A DNA stretch of 64,000 bases from Serilophus lunatus (taxonomy: Eukaryota; Chordata; Aves; Passeriformes; Eurylaimidae): NCBI GenBank assembly GCA_013399895.1, contig VXBA01001643.1, positions 203,208 to 267,207 of the forward strand, written 5' to 3'. The notes beneath the pieces were generated by a model. The model made no database searches, was not told the DNA's origin, and was given only the letters and a program-made list of their open reading frames with translations. Both the position numbers and the translations under genes were made by a program. This document shows, one piece after another, positions 34,801-48,095 of the stretch (positions are counted from its first letter, which is position 1; every line of letters starts with the position of its first letter).

Positions 34801-36719
34801 AGCCCTCATATGGCCACCACGGGGAGGTTGGGAAATGAGCAGGAGTTTTCCTGCAGACGGATCCATTATCCTGGTTACCCAGCATGGGTGCACATCTTCC
34901 CTTTGGGCAATGGGATGGACAATTCCATGTTGGAAAGGACAAAGCAGTGCTCCTCTGGTTCCCGCAGGACCCACCAAATCTTTCCTGACAAGTGCCCCCA
35001 GTGCTTCTCATCTGCTGCAAACGCTGTTTGTTGCCTCTTCGAGTCTTATTTTTTATATCATTTCAGTGATGATAAAGTGCTGAGTCACAGGATCTAAGAA
35101 ATACTGTGCAAAATAGCCTCAAGGGACTCCTATTTGTTAAGATGTCTGGGATGCTTCCTATTAAATAATAACAAAATGCTGCAATAATAACTTGGCAGCT
35201 CTCTGCCTCCGTCAGGCTGATGCTCAGTGTGAGTTTGCCTTCCTAAAATTCCTTTAAGTAGCTCAACAAGTTGCAGGAGAGGAAGGAAAGACACTTCACT
35301 CTTAACTTTTGCCTGGATGAGTTCTTTTAATGAGCAACTGACTTGAAGAGATGGGGAGGATGAGAAATTCCTCTTGGAATCATGTTGCTGGCAATAGTGT
35401 GGGTTGTTGTACACTTTGTTTCTGCTTAGAGCAGGGACAGGTTATGGACTCTGCAGGTTCCACCAACTGTGTAGGGGGGGGTAGTAGTGGCTTGTTTCAC
35501 CTCATGGACAAGGATTATGAAACCACCTAATTCTAAAAATCAAAAGCAAAAAGCAGGAGAGTTATTGCCAACATCTACTTTGCTTCCCGATTCCACGATC
35601 TCACTTAACAGTCTTTAATAATTAATCTTTTAATTAATCTATAGTGTCAAAGCCTTAAATAGGTTTGCACAGGCATATCTGTTGGTATCATTTTATTTTC
35701 ATTATTTATGAAGCTAATTTTCCTTCTGGGTTTATCAGAGCTGCTCTCCTGGCCTAGGTGGCACCATTTGTCTCTGTGAGAGGTCCCTGCACACAGGGAC
35801 AGCTCTTCAAATTCTTCAGGGCTGGGAAATCTTCCCAAAATACCACAGATTTTCCCCCCTGAATTCAAGATTTTCAAATGAAAGGTCAAATATATTGTGC
35901 TGACTCCAATATATGTTTTGTTTGGATTTTTTTTAATGAGAAATTCCATACAGAGGGTTTGTTAAAATGTTTTGCATGACTTACCACTATACTTCGTAAA
36001 TCTTCTGAACAATCTGATCTGAAATTGCAGAATTTCAGTCTCCTGGCATTTCACTCTGTTTTTTGCCCCATGTTTTACTCTATTGACTTTCTTACATCTG
36101 CTCCTTAAATGTCAGGGATTTTCATGTTCCCTTTGAGGTCCTCTCTGTTAGTGGATCTCCCCTGTAACAGGAAAACAGGTTGGTTTTGCTCATCCCTATA
36201 CAATGAAGGTTGAAAATACACATTAGAACATCAGGATCAACCTACAAATAGTGGGAGGATCTGTAAACTATGAGGGAAGCAAATCTGAGGAAGTTTTTTA
36301 ACCATCAGGGCAAGAGGGACTGAAGGAACCTTCCCATACCTGTAGAACAGGCAAATCACCCAATTGTTAAAGATGGGGCTGAATCCCTTTGGAAATGTGT
36401 GTTGTGCTGTGGCAAGGAAAATATGGATGAAATGCCCAATGCTTGGCTTCACAGCAGGCCCAGAAATGGTTCTAAAATAAATACAGTCATTTACTCTGTC
36501 CTAAACTGGGCTGCAACATGGTGAAGGGGAATTTACCACTGGTTTAATATGATTAGGATTTTTTTTCCCCCCTTGAGTTTGTGTCTGTCTTTTTGTATTA
36601 TCTGGAGGATCATTGTGGAGTCCTGAGTCAGGAAAACAGTTTTCTTCAATCTAAAGCTTTGCTTTGACTTCAGAGTGATCCATGCATGTGCTTAACATTA
36701 AGGCTCTGCTTACAGCCTG

Positions 36720-37030
36720 TCCTGAATAATATGCTATAGTGTATTTTGAGAACTCATTTTTACTTTTTATTACAATAATAACTTCTGCAGTGACATGAAT
36801 TCCACCACGGAGCACTGAGAAATAACATACCCTTCCAAATGGTTTTCCTCTTTACACTGTTATTAGAATACATATTAGCAGAGCAGCCTATTACAAGACA
36901 AAGCACTTTCCAGAAGGTATATTTTTCTCAGCCTCATGGCAGCACAGCAGTTACTTTATAGTCCAAGATTAATTATATTACTGAGTCTGCTTCTGCAAAT
37001 TGTAGTCAAATGGATCATTAAAGGAGAGGG
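36720..37030. promoter_or_regulatory. Candidate conserved non-coding element (AT-rich)
   Basis: Repeat-free AT-rich sequence with TTTTTATTACAATAATAAC, CATATTAGCAGAGC, AAGATTAATTATATTACTG and GTAGTCAAATGGATCATTAA. Texture-based call only. Confidence 0.22.
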
Positions 37031-37469
37031 AGAGCAGGGACCCCTGTGAGGGCATTGCTGCTGAAGGGCCCAACTCTTGGAGGTGCTGAGCTCCTGGAGC
37101 TTAGGTTGGCTTTTGTTTCCCTATTTCCTTTTCAGATTTCATGCTGGAATTCCATAAAATGATGTGTTTGAAAAACTGTCCTGCTGCGATTCTGACAGGA
37201 TATTGCACTGCTGCAAGAGCAGAACTACCACAGGTACTAAGCCTGGGATTATAATGAACAGCCACTCGTGGGGGATGTGGAGAGCTCTAATAATTCCCTT
37301 TGTGCTTGATGGTAATTACCATCCAAGCCCTAAATAGCACAGTCAGACACAATATAAACCCTGCCCGTGAGCCTTGATGGGGACATAGGGTAGACCAGAA
37401 ATATTAGCCCATGCACTAAGCCAAGGAAGGTGGAAAACAACTCCAGGGACAACAATGGGAAAAGAGGCA

Positions 37470-37529
37470 CAGGATGGGATTTTTGGGGTGTCCTGATCTT
37501 TGTGAGTCCCTTCCATGGTTCTATGAAAT
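37470..37529 (+). repeat. Small CR1 tail with internal deletion, plus strand
   Basis: ACAGGATGGGATTTTTGGGG, then TGTCCTGATCTTTGTGAGTC, CCTTCCATGGTTCTATGAA. This matches the tail of the CR1 subfamily seen at 60.95-61.19 kb (GGGATTGTTGGGGTGTCTGT, GGTCCTTGGGGGTCCCTTCC). The middle of the tail and the CAGCTCAGCATATT block are missing. It is an old, decayed copy. Confidence 0.6.
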
Positions 37530-40500
37530 GTGGGTCTCTGTTACCCCTCCAGCCATTGGGAAATGGTTTTAGGATGGGGCAAGTGGTGGCTCCTGTGGGC
37601 GTGTGAGGAGGAGAAAGGAAAGACCACAGAGTTGCTCCTCTTCCATCACTTCAGCTCTGCAGTTCACCTTACAGGCAATTCCTGTTGATTCACAGCAGCT
37701 TTTAGACCAAATTTGCTTTAGGCATGATGAAAAATAAAAAGATTTAAGTGTAAGCTAAGAGGAAAAAATCAAATATTTGCTTTCAGGCTGATGTTTTATC
37801 TCGCAGTTAGGAGTGCTCTGACAACCTGAGCCACGTCTCCTCTGCAGGAAGGAGGTGATAAGCTCTGACTTACTCACACTCCCCTCTCAGTGTCTTCAGG
37901 GGAGAGGAGTGATGACAACATTTCCACTTAAAATTAAGCTGCAGAAAGCAAAACAAAACTCAAACTCAGCTAATTTTATCTGTGGTTTAAAAAAGAAACA
38001 ACAGCTCAAAAATAAAAGCCAGTAAAAAAAAACAATGGGAGAAATGAGCAATATCTGCCAAATAAAATCATTCACTCACTCCTCATATTAGTCAGAAGAA
38101 GTCACACAGCAAAACCAATCCCCAAGTATAGTTAGAAAACAAGGAGTCAAGATTCCTGCTTGAACTTGAACTATTCTGTATTTCCTTGGGAAACAACACT
38201 TTGGTGCAAAATGGCACCTGTGGCCTCGGGATCTGGAAATAGAGATGGTTATTTAAACCAGTTCTTTACTGCAAAGTATAAAAGAGGAGCAATTGAGCCA
38301 ATTTGCTGCGTGAGTGGGTGTGAAGTTGTTTGTGTCGTGTCTCTACCACTGAGATGTTTGGGAATGACCTGACTCCCCTTGGCTGGGAATGAGCAGGAGC
38401 TGCCTGGAGTTGGCCTGAGGAGCAGCTGGTGGGTGCTGGACACACAACTAATGTCCTTCCTGCCAAACTTTTCTTATTTTGCCCAAAGCAGGGATATTTC
38501 TGGGCTGGAAAGAGCAGAGTGTTGGAGAGGAGGAGCAGTTTGTGTGCAGCAGGTCGGTGAGGAGGGTTCGTGGAACCAAGGAATGCTCATGGAAGTTGTT
38601 TTGCTTTGCAACACAAACTTCTAGGGAATTTTTCACGGTGATGGTTTCACAGGGAGGCAACATCCCCCCAATGCACCCTCCTGACTCCTCCAGCATCCCT
38701 GGTGTGCACTGGAGACCCTGATCCCACCAGGACCCTTTACTGCTGTTCCCATCCCTGTGTCAGGTGTCAGCAGGTCACAGCTGGAAACCAACTAGATGTC
38801 CATTTTCCACGAGGATTGGGGCCCAAAGTGCTCCCACATTGCCTCAGTCTAAATTTCCCTCATTTCCATCTCAAAGACCCCGTTCTTGAGAGAGCAAAGC
38901 TCTTCCCCTCCTTGTTCTTTGTGTATTTTGGCAGGTGCCTCCCCTTTGACAATAGAGAAGCCGTTTGTGCCTCTCCAGACTTGTTTTGTAGGTGCAACTT
39001 AAGCAAAAATGTTTGATGTGTTGGGCTGAGAGGTCACCCAAGGAATGTCAGTGTTTGTCATCAGGAATTCAGGCCAAATCCTACTCACCTCTGAAAATAA
39101 TATCTTTGAAGTCAAGAGAAACAGAAGAACAAGGGGAAACTTTTGGGCAGTAGAACATAAAGGTAAATTTCACACCACGACCTTTTATTCTTTTTCTTTT
39201 TAATTTATTGCCTCATGGAAGTTTTTCCTCCCTCCTTTCCCCCACTTCCCTGAATTTGACACCAATGTTGGTCAGGCAAAAAGTCAAAACACCCAAGAAT
39301 CATTGGAAAACTGGCCTGAGAGAGTTCAAAGGGCTGGGAAATGTAATTTCTTTGCTAAATGTTGAATATAACCTGAGTTTATGCAATTCGTCCTTCAGGG
39401 GATTGGGAAGGTGCTGAAAACACAGCTTTGTTTTCTGGGATAAAATTACAAAGATACTGAGAAATACAACAGATAGAGAAAAAGTCCTCGGGAAAAGTTG
39501 GCAAAACCTCTGTAAAGACGGTAACAGATGCCCCCAAAGAGGAAATTACAACATGTGGCAGCTGTGTTTTTTTGGTTAAGCAACTTTTTGTAGAAGTTCA
39601 AAGCATCTGGGGAAAGTAACTACTAACAGGGTGCGACAGATTTATGGAGGCCACACATGGCAATATTTTTGTATAAAATTAGTAAGAAACGATTATATCC
39701 CTAGATGAAGAGATTAATTCCTACAAGTTTGCATTCTTTGAAGAGCAATCATATTTTGACTTTGTAAACTGGAAGAATTGAGTAATTTCTTGGATTAACT
39801 GATCACAAGAGTTGTAATCCATAATAAAAGTCCAGGCAAGGCTGCCAGGCTTTGTTTCTCAGAGGATTTGGGTAATGAGTTGATTTGACATTAACAGAAT
39901 GCATCCCAGACTGCAACCCTGTGCCTTGGATCTAAAGGGTGGATTCAGGAAGATGAGGCAGTTAATCAAAGCCTTCAACATATTTTTTTAATATGGGGGA
40001 AATTATTGTTTATATGAGTTGCTGGATTGATAAATTTGGGAGGAAAGTTTTGCATAAATCAATGGTGTGTGGCATGAGCACTGCTTGGACTTAAGTAGCC
40101 ATCCTCCTATGTGATGTATCTATATAAATATATATAAGCCCCTAGAAATGTGTTTTGTAGCCATGAAAAAGACAGTTTGCAGCAGTTCCCACTGCAGGTT
40201 TGTGTTTATTCTCCCTTTTTACAGCACTTTTGTGGTTTTGTGCTTTGTGTTTTGTTGAGAGCCAGAAGAGACCCTCGCCATCTGCTGCCAGATTCAGCTT
40301 TTTAAATGCTTTGTTTAGAGGTAATAAAGCCCTAAATTAAATTTCTAAATAAAAAGTTAATGTTTCTGGAGCCTGGGGAGGCCGTGGGTACCTGCAGTGA
40401 TGGAAGCACGAGGTGTTTCCCTGGCTGGTTCCTTCCCTGTCCATCGGCTCCTGCTCCTCTCGTGCTGGCACGTGCTGCAGACCAGATCAGGGAAATGATG

Positions 40501-43500
40501 CTCCTTAAAATCAAACCAAATGTTATTTTGCTGCTGGGTTATTCTGCTGCCAGATCAATTCCCAGTCTGGTTGGTGGTGCAATTGCATGGCCAGCTGTGC
40601 TGGCACGGGAGGGAGCCTTGGAAGGGGTGGTGGGAGAGAGAGCAGACACTGCTGGGGAGAGGAGAGGACTCAGTGTCATCCCTGAGCACTTCAGGGTGTG
40701 AAATCATGGTCTGGGGCACCTCCAAGGGCTTGGGTTTTACTGTCTTTCACCTCGTTCCAAGTCTGCACCAAGTGCACAGTGGTGACACTGTAACAGCAAC
40801 TATTAAATCAATTAAAACACTCCTGGATCCTTTTGCAGTTGTTATGGTCCAGCAGAGACAGGTCTGCAGAGAACAGCCAGCTCATCACATGCATTTCCTT
40901 TCAGATCTTCTGTGAACCTTTGGATTTTCATTCCAAAACCTTTGGTGTACCCAACTCATGCTCCCAGACCCATTAACCCTTCTGCAGATGAGCAGCACGA
41001 GGCAGGACCAAAATTCCTGGCAGGTTCCCTGGGGATGTGGAGGGATGAGGAGATGCTAAATGTTCTTTCTCACCCCCTTCTCCTCCTGATCTGCTCACCC
41101 TTGGTGTGTCCTGGCCATCCCTGGGGGTCATCACACCACACTGCCCCAAATGTGTCAGTGGCTGGGGACACTCTGATGCCCCCAATCCATGTGCACACAG
41201 GTGCTCCCACATGGAAATGCACTTCCAGAAGGCAAAGAGAGGCCAGAGGAAGCCGCAGTCACGCGAGCTGCATGTGGTTTATGGAGCAAGTGCCAACATC
41301 TCTCACTCTCACTGTCCCAGCCTTGCTCCAAGGGCAACCTGATCTGCCTTTAATCTACTCTGACCACAGGACAAATGGTTTAAATAAAATCCTGCCTGAC
41401 TGAGTCACTCCAGTTCTGGCTTTTATACTGAGGAGAGATGGTTTACTCTGCCTGAGTAACAAAATTAATGTAAGAGAAACATTTTTGTTGTGTGGTAACT
41501 AAGAAAAAAAAAAAAGAACAAGATGTAGAGAAATTTGGGTGGGATGTTTGTGCGTGATGAAAGGAAAATCAAGGGAAAAAAAGTCACTTTTCTTGGAATA
41601 GTAGGTAAAAGTAACAACAGATAAACAGCTGTCATAGAGATGAGGGCTCTGGTTTAGCAACTGAGTTATTTTCTGGAAGCAGACAAACATTCATGGAGAC
41701 ACTGAGGTCCTTCCCTCTACCTGGGCAAGGAGAGGCAAGGGCTGAGCAAGGCTGGCATTGCAGGGGAGAGGAGAACCAAGAGAAAAGCCCTGTGGTCTTG
41801 GTGGGAATGCTGAGTGCAGCTCCCATTCCTCCTGGCCCACAGGGCACTGACACGGGGCTGTGATGGGGAAGAGAGGACTTTGCCTCCAGCTGTGGGCACA
41901 TGGTCACAGGAATGTCACCTGCTTTGGCAGTCCCTGCCCCTGCTCAGGCTGTGGTTTGCAATCAAATGTGCTGTGAGACCCTGCTCTGACTGTTCACCAT
42001 CATCTACGTCTTGTCCAGGACTTGTTGTGACCAAAAAAGCTCCTTCAGAGCTGTGCAATTAATTAAAGTACTTACATCTCATCACCCTGAGCCTCGTGGG
42101 AACAAGGGAATCTGAGCTCAGATGAAGCCTATTAGAAGATGAAGCTGAAATCCTGGCAGTGTGGCTTTCACACACCACAAGCCAACAGTGCCCATAGGAC
42201 AAGCTCTGCCTTCTTCATTCTGTTCCTTTTAATGAGAACTCTTCTAATGATTTTTCATGAGCTTTAGGCCATGTAAGGTGATATCCTGCTGTTAGTGAGA
42301 ATAATAAGAAATTCCCATTGTTTTTTTTGGGGTGTGTAGAACAGTTTTCATATCAAGCAATACTTTTTTCAAGGGAGGATTTGCTGTGCTGGACCAGAAC
42401 ATCACTGCCCATGGACACCTGGCTCCTTCCTGCTGCCAAGAGGGGATGATCTTCCAACCATTTCCTGGTCTTGCAGCTCGGGACACCTTCCCTGAAAAAG
42501 GGTTTAAGGTGTGAAGCTTGAGTTCTCATCACCTTCTTCTTAGGACATGTGGTTGCACAGTATTTTTAGGGTCACTTCTCTGTTGTGTTTCATCAAAATA
42601 CTGGTGTGTTGTGTTCAGGACACATTCCTGATGCCTGGCAGACCCACTTTGAAGTGGGAATGTTGGTGCTTTTACAGCAGGCAGTGCAAGAAGAAGAATG
42701 TTCTCTTTGATGTTTATTAGGTATGAGCATTTCTGGCCCCTTTCGGAGCTGGTTCCATGCATGGTCTCCTTTAAGAATCGGAAATACATTTTCCCAGCAT
42801 TTCAAATGTTATGAAATGCAGCATTTGGTGAGAAAGAAAAAGACAAATGGGAAAAATGTGGTATTTTTTCATTCTTTGAAAGAAGTTATAGCCAGGAAAA
42901 ATGGACTGTGTGTGCAAACTTGAAATGCTGAGCTGTGAGTCTCTGTTTGCAGCTCTGAGTGTCAGGAAAGAGGCTCTCCCTTGTTTTTCAGCTCCCACAC
43001 AGGACTGTAGTCCATACTTTGCAGCCATGGGACACACTTGTGGATATGTCTTTTGCAGTATTTTGGGGTCATAAACAAACCAAATCCAGCAAAGACCATG
43101 AGATCCCCATGTACTTCCCTTTATTGTCTTGGGATTACGTTTTTGAAGGTGTTTATCGATATAAAAATATAAGAAACAATGCAGTATCAGAGCCTTATAT
43201 TCCCCCATGTGTTCATTGTCCCTTTGCTTGCTGCAAAATCCATGTGATAAGGAATTAATGAGCCAACACCTGCTTTCTGTGCAGAACCTGGGGTTTGTTT
43301 TTAAATTTTAAGTATTCTTTGAAAATGGTTGCGAAGGTGAAAAAACCAACTCTGTCCTCGCAGTTGGGAAAGGGGAGATGTTTGCTGAGCAAAGGGGCTG
43401 CTGATGTTGCAGAGGCTTCATGTAGCCTTCAGAAAACTCAGGCTGGCTGTGACTGCCTGGTCTGTACCGAGATTTCTTCCGAGGCTTGTGTGGTTTGTTC

Positions 43501-45254
43501 AAGTCCAGCAGCAATCCAGGTGTGTGAATTTGGGATACACGTCCCCAAAGAACCCATACAAGGAGGGTATTTGTGTTTCCTTCACCTGGAAGACAAGAAA
43601 TATTGCACTCTGATGCTCCATGCAGTAGTTAAGTGTTGCATAAAATACCAATGTGCTTTGCAGGGCTCATTTTCTCCATCTATTATTTATTTCCTCACTC
43701 ATTGACTGCTCCAGTAGCCCGAGACACTGAAATCTTGCAGCCAGATTTCTAATTTGAGAAACTCTTTGCTGTTACTACAAGATCAGATGTGCTTTGAGCA
43801 ACTCCCCTTTTCCTCTGCTGCTCCTCAGACCTTCTGGAAGCACAAACTCTGTTTTGCAAGATTGTGTTTTCACTCAGCAAACACTCAGGGAAATGGTCAT
43901 TTGCAAAGCAGGATCAGCCAGAACCAGTAAAAGCCACACCAGTGGATGCAAAAATAGCTGTAGGAGGGGGCAGAGGAGAAAGAGAAGTGGTGGAACCTTG
44001 AAATTTGTCAACCAGTGGGAAAAAACAAATTCTTTGCCTACATCTTGTTTTCTCCCTGCCTCCCATATCTGGCAGACAGATAATCCAACCTAAAGGAGGT
44101 GATTTGCAAGAGAATTGCAAAGCTAAAAAGTGACATTAATCCTATTTTGGAGAAATTTTGTATCACATGTAACCTGGGAATGCTATCAGCTTGCTGGAAG
44201 TGAAAAATCCATCAGGAGGAAAAAGGCAAAAGGCTGGAAGAAGGATCTGTCAGCCTTTGGTGAATGTGAAGCTCTTCAGTTAATCCCAAATTAACTCCCA
44301 GTCTAAGCACTTTGGGGTGATCACAAAACTTCTTTGGGGTTGGTTGGGGTTGTTTTTTTGTTTTGTCAGGCAGTGGATCCACGAAGCCTGAGCACAGGCA
44401 GAGCAGAAAGCAAAGATTCCCCACACTACTCACAGATGGATTTGACAGCCCTCCTCCGACCCACGTGTGTTTACGGGGAGAGGAGCCAAATTTGTGACAA
44501 ATTTCACTCGTTTCCAGCCAAACAGGGATCCTCTCCAGGGACATGAAATTTGGGGGTGAACAGCTTTCATCAGATTTGCACAGCAGAGCTGGAGTTAGAG
44601 GCATAAACAGGAACTTGAGGTATAAAAGGAGCTCCTCTGGGGGTCTCCAACCCCAGTTCCCACTGGTTCCAGTGGAATGAGGCAAGAGGGGCTTCAGCTG
44701 ATGATGACCATGGGTGACTGGTGAGGGTCAGACTGGTTTAAACTCTATGGAAACCCTGGAGATATTGGGATTCTTGGGACCATACAGGACTGGGATGTTT
44801 TCTGGACTCTACAGCCTTGATCTGGGTGGGAAACAAGAGCCACCTGTATGGTGGAAACCTTTTTGTCCCAGGCTAACTCTTCCATATGAGGGAATAAAAA
44901 AGCCCCCAACACATTTCTTGCTATTATTTTAACAAGCATGCCAGGTGTGTGGTGTTTTCAGGGACAGATTTTCTTCTCCTGGGTAGTTTGCTTTATTTTT
45001 TGGTGCTCAAAGATGTCCTGAGTGCAGAAATAATGAGGCCTCGTGCCTCTGGTGCCCTGTGGCATCAGGGCTGGATGCTGTAGGTAACATCATGATATCA
45101 TTCAGCAACATGACAACATCAGAATTTGGAAGCACCAGGTTCCATGTTCAGCAACAATGAGCTTCTTTTCTGTAGAATTACCCTAAATTTTAATAAAAAG
45201 CAGAAAATATGGGACACAGCAGCAGAATAATCTCAAACAGGATGTTCTTAAAGT

Positions 45255-45480
45255 TTCCATCGAGTATCAGCTGCTTTTTAATTAGTCACCAGAGGGACAT
45301 CGAAGAAAGTTGCTAATTATGAGCACATCATAAAAATGTAAACATTGTGTCCCAGTGTTATAGTGGCAACACCTTTCTGTGGATGCAAGAGTGAGCCTGG
45401 ATTGGCTAATGAATGGAAAAATCATGGGATTTTCCTTGAGCAGCTCACGAAGAGGCATCTGCAGTTATAAAATCAACCAT
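45255..45480. promoter_or_regulatory. Candidate conserved non-coding element
   Basis: Blocks CTTTTTAATTAGTCACCAG, TTGCTAATTATGAGCAC, ATCATAAAAATGTAAACATTG and GGATTGGCTAATGAATGG give several homeodomain-, forkhead- and CCAAT-like cores. They lie in repeat-free sequence with some retained CpG (CATCGAGT, CATCGAAG, CTCACGAAG). Confidence 0.3.
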
Positions 45481-47089
45481 TTCCTTTGCAAAAAGAGTGG
45501 AAATACTTGACAAAAATACTTTCAAGATTGGTTGTTTGGTGTGTTTTTTCTCCTTTTTAATGTATCCCAGGAATAATCAAGATCTGCAGTTTTTGAAGAG
45601 GAAATCCTAAATCAAATGGCTTTATCAAAAACTGGTACTTTACTGGTACTTTCAGCATTTTAGGAGGCCTGAAATCTTCATTCCAACTTCTTGTGTTTGC
45701 TGGTTCTGCCTTTCAAAAGGATGCTGTGATTCTATGGATGATTAAGGCAGATAATGAGCTCCACTCAAGTTTGTGCTGGGAAATAAGAAGAGAAGCAGGG
45801 AAGGTGCCTGGGGCATTTAAGGCCAGCAATTTAAGCTGATTTCTGATTTAGGTTTCTTCATTTTTGGAAATCCAGGCTGACCTGTCTCAGGGTTGATTTT
45901 TCAGAAATGCTTGAATTACCTGGAAATGAAGATGCTCAGGAGTTCTTTAAAGCACCTAAAATTATGTCCTGCTGGGCACAAAATTTAAATTGTAATTCCC
46001 TCTCATTTATCAGCCTGAAGGAACAGATAATCCAGCATCTTTCCTAAAGTATTTAAAACTACTGTGCTTTTTTGTTGTTGGATTTTGCTATTTTTGTTTG
46101 GTTGTTTTTTTCTTCGAGAGAGAATGTATTAAAATAATGGAGAATAAAGGTTGCTGAAACATATTTTTCCTTATTAAAGCCATGAGGGCATTGACACCTA
46201 TTTACAGAACCATTCAGGGAGATGTGGAATGTGGCAAACCCTCCCAAATTCTGCTGCCACTACACAGAGGTGGCAGCTCTTGCCAGGTGGGCAGTATTTG
46301 CTGTCCATGTCTCCATCACCATTCACACACTGGATTGTGACAGCTGAATAAATTAACCCAAAATAACTCTTCCCAAATATTCCCTTCTTGAAGATTCAGT
46401 CCCATCACAGCAGCACAGCAAGGCTGCAACAGAGGAGTTACAGGAGAGCATTGCAAAGGGAAAAGCAAACAATTCTGAGCAAAAGGGATTCCCCAGAGGT
46501 CAGGAGATGGCTTTGAACAGGTTGAGTGGGTAAAGGATGGGGCTGATGGATGAACCTGCAGCACTGGCTATGGTGGGATGGGTGGGTTGCAGTGGATCAG
46601 TCCCAGTCTGCCAAGAAGATAAGGGGAGTTATGGATACAGATCTTTTCTGCAGAGGGACCTGGGGAGCAGCTGCATCCCTGGGCAGCCCATCTGAATCCC
46701 ATAAAGGAACAGATAAATCCATAAGGGAACGGATCCCTGTGATTAGGGCCATGAGTTATCCACACAGCTCCATCCCAGAGGACAGTGCTCTGCACTGGGA
46801 GCATTTGACATGGAAATTAAGACAGCTGAAAGTACAGTTTCATGGAAGATTTCCAGTCAAGACATTTGAGGCAAAACCTCTCTCTTGCCAGTATGGGAGA
46901 AATCTAAGATTCGGAGCTGATTGCATTTCCAAGAAACAAAACAGGGAAACTTGGACAGGGCTGCAGAGTAGGTGCACTGGAGTTCAGACCGTGCAGCCTC
47001 TCAACTGACCTGGTTTCCAGCTCCAAGGTGCTCTAATGAGGTGCCAAAGTGCCAGCTGGAAATCAGATCTCTTGGGAAAACGGGGGTTG

Positions 47090-47340
47090 GTTTGTGTTCT
47101 TCGAAGCCGCGAGGCCGAATGGGGGAATCTGGGATCCATTTTCCCTCCCCGTGTTCCCTGCCTCGCTCTTCCTGAGACTTAAACAAAGGGCGAGGAGGCC
47201 ACTGCAGAGTAAACGAGGCCCTTAATTTACCATAAAGGAAGAGGACTGGCTGTTAAGGTTTTATCGGATTACAATAAAGGCTCTTTGCACTCGGGAGGCT
47301 GTGGTTTGATTCCCGGCATCGCTGGCAGGGCTGGAAATCA
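47090..47340. promoter_or_regulatory. Candidate conserved element with tRNA-like A and B boxes
   Basis: About 12 CpGs fall in 250 bases (TTCGAAGCCGCGAGGCCGAA, GGGCGAGG, AAACGAGG, TATCGGATTACAATAAAGG). TGGCTGTTAAGG (47247-47258) resembles an RNA polymerase III A box. GGTTTGATTCC (47303-47313) matches the B box consensus GGTTCGANTCC with one C-to-T change. The 5-bp T-stem next to the B box does not pair well, so a working tRNA gene is unlikely. An old tRNA-derived SINE recruited into a conserved element is one reading; coincidence is another. Confidence 0.28.
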
Positions 47341-47915
47341 TAACCACAGATTATAGTAATAAGCTTCCAAATTTCCATGTTCCAGCCAAGGATGCTGCTC
47401 CCCAGCAGGGTCAGGATGTGCAGCACCCTCAGCCAGGCTGCAGGTCTTGGGAGCATCACTAGTCGAGGTGAGGATCCAGCCTGGGACTGCCGAGACCTTT
47501 GCAGCTGTGAGATGGGAGCAGGAGCAAGGCTGTGCTGTGTTAGCAATTTAATTATCCAACAGCAGTTTGAAAATAAGATACCTTCATCATGTGGTCTTCA
47601 GACTATAACTTTTCAGTTCAGGAGCCTCCTTCCATCCCCCCAGACTCCTCCCAGCAGCCACCACCACAGGGGGAAGCAAAGCAGATTATGACAAATGAAT
47701 TTTTCCCTCTATGAACAAACCTTGTTGTTTGTTGTTCTTTTTCCCCCCAGACTTAAATTTCATTAGGAAAATAATGTCATTAATATTGCACATCTTCTTT
47801 CAGCCTAGGGAGTGTTGGCATTTTGTTTGCCAGCTACCAAAGTCAGCGTTTAACCCTTTAAATAACGAGCAACAAGAAGCCAAATGCAAAGAGATTAAGC
47901 TTTGAATTCTTTAAT

Positions 47916-48095
47916 TTGAGGATAGTGAAGCACTGGCACAGGTTGCCCAGAGAAGCTGTGACTCCCCATCCCTGGAAATGTCCAAGGCCAGGTTGGAGCA
48001 ACCTGGGATAGTGGAAGGTGTCCCTGCCCATGGCAGGGGGTGGAACTGGATGAGCTTTAAGGTCCTTTCCAACTCAACCCATTCCAGGATTATTG
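47916..48095 (+). repeat. CR1 LINE fragment, 3' end, plus strand
   Basis: The CACTGGCACAGGTTGCCCAG block, then AGAAGCTGTGACTCCCCATC, AAGGCCAGGTTGGAGCAACC, GGAAGGTGTCCCTGCCCATG, GCTTTAAGGTCCTTTCCAAC, ending near CCATTCCAGGATTATTG. A 5'-truncated dead copy of about 180 bp. Confidence 0.94.

Larger units (their letters stand above)
34327..37469. other. Intergenic sequence
   Basis: No gene is recognised. It contains a strong-looking candidate element (34.61-34.80 kb) and an AT-rich candidate (36.72-37.03 kb). The 35.6-36.2 kb stretch is AT-rich unique sequence. Confidence 0.65.
37530..47915. other. Intergenic sequence, repeat-poor
   Basis: About 10 kb with no recognised gene and no CR1 or LTR longer than a few tens of bases. 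It is AT-rich at 39.0-40.3 kb. Small tandem duplications occur at 45631-45652 (ACTGGTACTTT twice) and 46699-46738 (20-bp unit twice, diverged). Candidate elements at 45.26-45.48 kb and 47.09-47.34 kb are given separately. The scarcity of repeats suggests selection against insertions or simply a quiet stretch. Confidence 0.6.

Noticed and set aside
45718..45742. CTGTGATTCTATGGATG resembling a CR1 3' terminus
   Set aside because: The match is only about 15 bases, with no CR1 sequence upstream, so it is not distinguishable from chance.
46550..47008. A 152-codon plus-strand open frame
   Set aside because: It contains a tandem duplication and no recognisable motif. Isolated, with no splice partners.
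47240..47320. A functional tRNA gene
   Set aside because: The T stem beside the B box does not pair, no acceptor stem could be drawn, and no T-run terminator follows at the right distance.
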